The position numbers were made by a program, and so were the translations under genes. Under the pieces are notes generated by a model. That model saw nothing but the letters and a program-made list of their open reading frames with translations. It had not been told where the DNA came from and searched no databases. A DNA stretch of 9,260 bases from Gaiellasilicea sp037721555 (GTDB lineage Bacteria > Actinomycetota > Thermoleophilia > Gaiellales > Gaiellaceae): positions 1-9,260 of the forward strand of contig JBBJOI010000068.1 in NCBI GenBank assembly GCA_037721555.1. The letters are read 5' to 3'. Positions 6,523 to 9,260 of the stretch are shown here, in pieces. Position 1 is the stretch's first letter. Every line of letters begins with the position of its first letter.

Positions 6523-7242
6523 TCAGACCGGGTGCTTCATCCAGACGTTCGGCTCCACGTGGGTTCCAACCCCATTGCGAACGACGAGCGTGGCGAGACA
6601 GCCCGGGAAGACGTACTGGCCGTCGTCCGGGAACCGCATCCCCGTCCACTCCTCCCAGTCCGCCACGGGATGCTGCATCACCATCGACCTTGGCGCGGGT
6701 GCGACGATCTCTCCACCGACGCGCTCGTGGATCCGGATCCAGGGATCGAAGTGAGCGCCGTCCTCACGCCGCCAGTCGATGTAGCGCTCGATCGGGATCA
6801 GCGGGTAGCGCTCCTTCCAAGTCGGCCGAACGGGCGCGATCACCGACCCGAGGGCTGCCGAGCGCGCACCATCCTTGAAGGTCTCGATCATCCGCGACGA
6901 GAGCCGCTCTCCCTGCCGCGTCGGCAGGACGCTGATCGCGAGCGCGCAGAGGACCGTCGGGGCGCGGTCGGAGGTCATCCCGCGGACGAACGCATCGTCC
7001 CAACCGGCCGGCAGGTCGTCGAGGGTGCCATCCCAGGGAACCGGAACTGCGTGCGCTTCGGCGACGAGCTCCTCGCCGTCGAGGAGCGCCACCTGGAAGT
7101 CCGGAAAGTCGGTGTAGAGACGACCCCAGTACTTGTTGCCTGGATCGTTATGGTGCATGTACTCCAGAAAGGTCGGCAGCGACAGGAGCTCGTGGCGCCT
7201 CTCCTCGAGGTCCGGATGATCGGCGTAGCGCACGAGCCTCAC
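6523..7242 (-). CDS. GNAT-like N-acetyltransferase family protein
   Basis: A 239-residue soluble protein, last in the carD-ispD-ispF operon. I recognise the architecture of a GNAT-like actinobacterial family: FQVALLDGEELVAEAHAVPVPWDGT (about 49-73) resembles the central strands, and ISVLPTRQGERLSSRMI (103-119) sits where acyl-CoA binding motif A belongs. A conserved-looking family tail follows, with IAPVRPTWKERYPL, FDPWIRIHERVG, WEEWTGM and HVEPNVW. The pyrophosphate-loop glycines are degenerate: relative to the usual R-G-x-G-x-G pattern the loop reads QGERLS, with R113 and S115 at the second and third glycine positions. Acetyl-CoA binding is therefore uncertain and the substrate unknown. The GTG start at 7242 overlaps the ispF stop in GTGA. 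Its stop faces the mutY stop 14 nt away, and I see no terminator of its own. Confidence 0.72.
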   Translation of the reverse strand: MRLVRYADHPDLEERRHELLSLPTFLEYMHHNDPGNKYWGRLYTDFPDFQVALLDGEELVAEAHAVPVPWDGTLDDLPAGWDDAFVRGMTSDRAPTVLCALAISVLPTRQGERLSSRMIETFKDGARSAALGSVIAPVRPTWKERYPLIPIERYIDWRREDGAHFDPWIRIHERVGGEIVAPAPRSMVMQHPVADWEEWTGMRFPDDGQYVFPGCLATLVVRNGVGTHVEPNVWMKHPV

Positions 7243-7721
7243 GTGCCCTCCAGGAGGGCAACAGCCTGTGCGGCGAGGCCGTCGCCGCGCCCGGTGAACC
7301 CCAGGCCGTCGGTCGTGGTCGCACGAACGTTCACCCGCTCGGCGTCGATGCCGAGGGCGGCCGCAAGACGGCGGCGCATCTCTTCGCGATGCGGCGCGAT
7401 GAGGGGTTCCTCTCCGACGAGGACGCAGTCGGCATTGACAAGGGTGTAGCCGGCGGCACGCACATGTTCGTACGCGTCGACAAGGAGCTCGAGTGAGTCG
7501 GCGTCCCGCCAGCGCTCGTCGTCCGACGGGAACAGCGAGCCGATGTCGCCGAGGCCGGCCGCACCCAGGAGTGCGTCGGTGAGCGCGTGAGCGATGACGT
7601 CTCCATCCGAATGACCCGCGAGGCCTTGGGGATGGTCGATCCTGACCCCCCCGAGGACGAGCTGAACGCCCGGCTCCAGCGCGTGCGCGTCGACGCCGAG
7701 GCCGATCCGCAGCTCAGACAA
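7239..7721 (-). CDS. ispF: 2-C-methyl-D-erythritol 2,4-cyclodiphosphate synthase
   Basis: IspF converts CDP-methylerythritol 2-phosphate to methylerythritol cyclodiphosphate with release of CMP, the fifth step of the MEP isoprenoid pathway. The 160-residue product matches the family length. Metal ligands are D11 and H13 in GVDAH and H45 in SDGDVIAHALTDALLGA; GDIGSLFPSDD follows, and the C-terminal CMP-binding motif reads ATTTDGLGFTGRGDGLAA (134-151). The start is inferred as TTG at 7721, because the open frame to 7895 lies inside the HAD gene and has no IspF similarity. GAGG lies nine bases upstream of the TTG, and the gene overlaps the HAD stop by 8 nt. An in-frame CTG nine bases later is a less likely start. 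Confidence 0.92.
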   Translation of the reverse strand: MSELRIGLGVDAHALEPGVQLVLGGVRIDHPQGLAGHSDGDVIAHALTDALLGAAGLGDIGSLFPSDDERWRDADSLELLVDAYEHVRAAGYTLVNADCVLVGEEPLIAPHREEMRRRLAAALGIDAERVNVRATTTDGLGFTGRGDGLAAQAVALLEGT

Positions 7722-8298
7722 CGGGAAGGGCCTCGAGTAGCTCGTCGAGTGACCGAATCCGAATCGCCTCAGGTGGCGGTTCGTGGAGGTGGCCCCAAGG
7801 GCCGCGGCGAACGTGCACCGCGACCATCCCCGCAGCCAACGCGGGCTCGACGTCGTTGTCGACGCGGTCTCCGACGTACGCGATCTCCGAGACAACGCAT
7901 CCTGACTCAGCTGCGATGCGCGCGAAGAACTCCGGCGCCGGCTTCTCGATTCCCCACAGGCCGGAGGAGCCGAGCAGATCGACGTGCTCTCGCAGCGGTT
8001 CCTCGTAGCCGGCAGGCACGTTGCCGGCCGCTCCGACGAGCAGCCCCTGCTGACGAAGGGCGCTGAGACAACCGATTGCGTCAGGGTAGAAGTCGTCAGG
8101 CGTCCAGGTCGAGACTGGCGGCTCGACCGAGAGGATCTCCCACACCTCGGAATGGTGCCGGCCGCGGGCGGCGAGACCTCCCAGCACGCCCATGAGCGTA
8201 AACCGCGGCACGCCTGCGGCGTCGGCCGCGCGCTCCCACATGCGCGTCTCGTCGATGAGCGTCTCCCCCACGTCGAAGACGATCGCCTTCAGAGCCAC
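7714..8298 (-). CDS. HAD-superfamily hydrolase-like protein
   Basis: A 194-residue cytoplasmic HAD-fold protein between ispD and ispF. Motif I is IVFDVGETL with nucleophile D9; motif II is degenerate (AAGN, residues 90-93); motif III has K119 in GIEKPAPEFF; motif IV is YVGDRVDND with D144 and D149. Motif I is DxGxT, so the second aspartate that phosphatases use as general acid/base is glycine (G11). The protein may be a poor phosphatase or use another chemistry. A helical cap lies at about residues 17-70. The start is inferred as GTG 8298, which overlaps the ispD stop by 10 nt and has GGAG 11 bases upstream; upstream residues of the open frame fall inside ispD. No link to isoprenoid synthesis beyond co-transcription can be shown. 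Confidence 0.85.
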   Translation of the reverse strand: MALKAIVFDVGETLIDETRMWERAADAAGVPRFTLMGVLGGLAARGRHHSEVWEILSVEPPVSTWTPDDFYPDAIGCLSALRQQGLLVGAAGNVPAGYEEPLREHVDLLGSSGLWGIEKPAPEFFARIAAESGCVVSEIAYVGDRVDNDVEPALAAGMVAVHVRRGPWGHLHEPPPEAIRIRSLDELLEALPVV

Positions 8299-8960
8299 AA
8301 CGAGATCAGCTCCAGATCGCTCGGCGTGGTCACCTTCAGCAATCGCCGGTCGCCCTCGACCCACCGGATGCGGCCTCCCTGCGCCTCAACGAGCGCCGCG
8401 CAATCGGTGGCGCCTTGTGGCTCTGAGCCACGAAGTCCCGCGAGCGCGGCGCGGAGTGTTGGGACAAGGAATGCCTGTGGCGTCTGAGCCCCTACAAGCG
8501 TCGAGCGGTCGACTGTCTCAACGACGGCGTCACCGTCGATCCGCTTCACCGTGTCCGCAAGGGGAACGGCTGGCACGACGCCGTCCCAGCCCTCGGACAG
8601 AGGCGCCAAGACGCGCTCGATCACCTCGTCGGTGACGAGCGGGCGAGCAGCGTCGTGCACGAGCACGACGAGCGCTTCCTCGGGCACCTCGGCGAGCGCC
8701 GCTCGCACCGACTCGGCGCGGGTCGCTCCACCCGTGACGCTCGCCACGGCCTTTGTCGCCGACAGCTCCTCGGCGAGCAGGATCGCCGGCTCCTCCCAGC
8801 CCGCGGGCACGGCCACCACGATCGCGTCGATCCACCGGCACTCGTCGAGCCGGCGCAGTGGCTCGGCGAGCAGCGGCAGCTCACCGAGTCGAACGAACGC
8901 CTTGGGCCGCTCCCCGCCTAGCCGCTCGCCCCTGCCTGCGGCCATGAGGAGCACCCACAC
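8289..8960 (-). CDS. ispD: 2-C-methyl-D-erythritol 4-phosphate cytidylyltransferase
   Basis: IspD joins methylerythritol 4-phosphate to CTP, giving CDP-methylerythritol, the third step of the MEP pathway. The 223-residue product has the nucleotide-binding N-terminus MAAGRGERLGGERPKAF (R13 and K20), GGATRAESVRAAL, VHDAARPLV (D103), VPLADTVKR, VGAQTPQAF, TDCAALVEA and the closing LLKVTTPSDLELI. The start is placed at GTG 8960, where family similarity begins. GGAG and AAGGGGGGG stand just upstream but are folded into a strong hairpin at 8964-8990. An ATG at 9011 would add 17 residues (MARQASSNPPLGEGGVG) unlike other IspD N-termini, and a GTG at 8954 is also possible. It is followed by an overlapping HAD gene and ispF, and preceded by carD. 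Confidence 0.92.
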   Translation of the reverse strand: MWVLLMAAGRGERLGGERPKAFVRLGELPLLAEPLRRLDECRWIDAIVVAVPAGWEEPAILLAEELSATKAVASVTGGATRAESVRAALAEVPEEALVVLVHDAARPLVTDEVIERVLAPLSEGWDGVVPAVPLADTVKRIDGDAVVETVDRSTLVGAQTPQAFLVPTLRAALAGLRGSEPQGATDCAALVEAQGGRIRWVEGDRRLLKVTTPSDLELISLWL

Positions 8961-8963
8961 CCC

Positions 8964-8990
8964 AACCCCCCCTTCTCCGAGGGGGGGGTT
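8964..8990 (-). promoter_or_regulatory. G/C-run hairpin covering the ispD ribosome-binding site
   Basis: On the minus strand AACCCCCCC pairs with GGGGGGGTT as a 9-bp stem around a 9-nt loop that contains GGAG. The 3' arm ends 3 nt before the GTG proposed as the ispD start, so both possible Shine-Dalgarno segments (GGAG and the G run) lie in the hairpin. It could limit or regulate ispD translation, act as an attenuator after carD (no T run follows), or be a dispersed palindromic repeat. Confidence 0.5.
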
Positions 8991-9031
8991 AGAAGATGCC
9001 TGACGCGCCATCGGCGCGGACTCTTGCAGAC

Positions 9032-9098
9032 GCAGCGACCGCGCACGCTTACCCACGATCGCTGCAGGCGAGCGTGGCTAGACCGCGGCGGTCGCTGC
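9032..9098. repeat. 67-bp concentric imperfect palindrome at the carD 3' end
   Basis: GCAGCGACCGC (9032-9042) is the exact reverse complement of 9088-9098. Inside it, 9053-9057 and 9073-9077 pair (CCACG/CGTGG), then after one mismatch 9059-9062 pairs with 9068-9071 around a 5-nt loop. The inner and outer stems share the same centre (9065) and are separated by equal 10-nt internal segments. The inner hairpin begins right after the carD TAG, and the outer left arm lies in the last carD codons. No T run follows. Confidence 0.6.
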
Positions 9099-9260
9099 CT
9101 TGGCCTTCGTCTTCCGCGGCTTCGCGGAGGTGCCCCCGACGCCCGCGAGCACACCCTCGAGCCACTCGGCAGCCTCGTCCTCCTCGACGCCCTTCGCGTA
9201 CATGAGCTCGGAGGCGAGGATCTTCTTCGCCTTGACGAACATCTGCTTCTCGCCGGTCGA
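9078..9260 (-). CDS. carD: CarD-family transcriptional regulator, C-terminal 60 residues
   Basis: The minus strand from the window edge encodes 60 residues in frame to a TAG at 9078-9080. The sequence EKQMFVKAKKILASELMYAKG followed by EEDEAAEWLEGVLAG matches the end of the CarD C-terminal helical DNA-binding domain. A basic Lys/Ala/Thr-rich tail (SAKPRKTKAKAATAAV) extends beyond it. CarD binds the RNA polymerase beta subunit and stabilises open promoter complexes; it is essential in mycobacteria. The carD-ispD-ispF order is the one seen in Mycobacterium tuberculosis and supports the assignment. The N-terminal polymerase-interacting domain and the start lie outside the window. About 117 nt separate it from ispD; these hold the two hairpin structures listed and no gene. 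Confidence 0.87.
   Translation of the reverse strand, partial: STGEKQMFVKAKKILASELMYAKGVEEDEAAEWLEGVLAGVGGTSAKPRKTKAKAATAAV

Noticed and set aside
5992..7449. 485-codon plus-strand open frame
   Set aside because: It runs through mutY, the GNAT gene and ispF in wrong frames or strand, crosses the mutY terminator and shows no domain.
8961..9056. N-terminal extension of IspD to GTG 9056
   Set aside because: That start falls inside the inner stem of the carD 3' palindrome and the added residues have no IspD similarity.

Overview
The window is GC-rich throughout (by eye about 70 %). It is gene-dense, and most neighbouring genes overlap by 1-10 nt with GTG or TTG starts. The carD-ispD-ispF order, an actinobacterial OmpR-type two-component pair and an exported protein of a type I associate with Thermoleophilia suggest a Gaiellales- or Solirubrobacterales-like actinomycete, probably from a metagenome. 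The class-level placement is inference. The first 51 bases are an unbroken C run and look like a contig-end artefact.

Layout. (1) 126-3760, minus strand: a four-gene operon, MoxR-family AAA+ ATPase -> DUF58 protein -> membrane-anchored VWA (BatA-like) protein -> exported six-cysteine protein. A G/C-rich hairpin at 74-100 follows and probably terminates it. (2) 3761-3905: a divergent intergenic region with a 7-bp inverted repeat. (3) 3906-6508, plus strand: OmpR-family response regulator -> sensor histidine kinase -> short MutY, all overlapping. A classic intrinsic terminator at 6495-6518 contains the mutY stop codon. The regulator has lost its canonical start through an apparent 2-nt deletion. 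(4) 6523-9260, minus strand: carD (3' end only) -> ispD -> HAD-like hydrolase -> ispF -> GNAT-like protein, converging on mutY with 14 nt between stop codons.

Roles. IspD and IspF catalyse the third and fifth steps of the MEP isoprenoid pathway; CarD is an RNA-polymerase-binding regulator. MoxR, DUF58 and VWA proteins together are generally regarded as a chaperone-like module for maturing other proteins, and here the exported fourth gene product is an obvious candidate client. The two-component pair reads as a complete signalling unit apart from the frameshift.

The points most worth a second look are the broken regulator start, the VWA-coupled exported protein, the concentric palindrome at the carD 3' end, the hairpin over the ispD ribosome-binding site, and a MutY about 24 residues short before its Fe-S cluster. 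I see no CRISPR array, insertion sequence, tRNA or rRNA.
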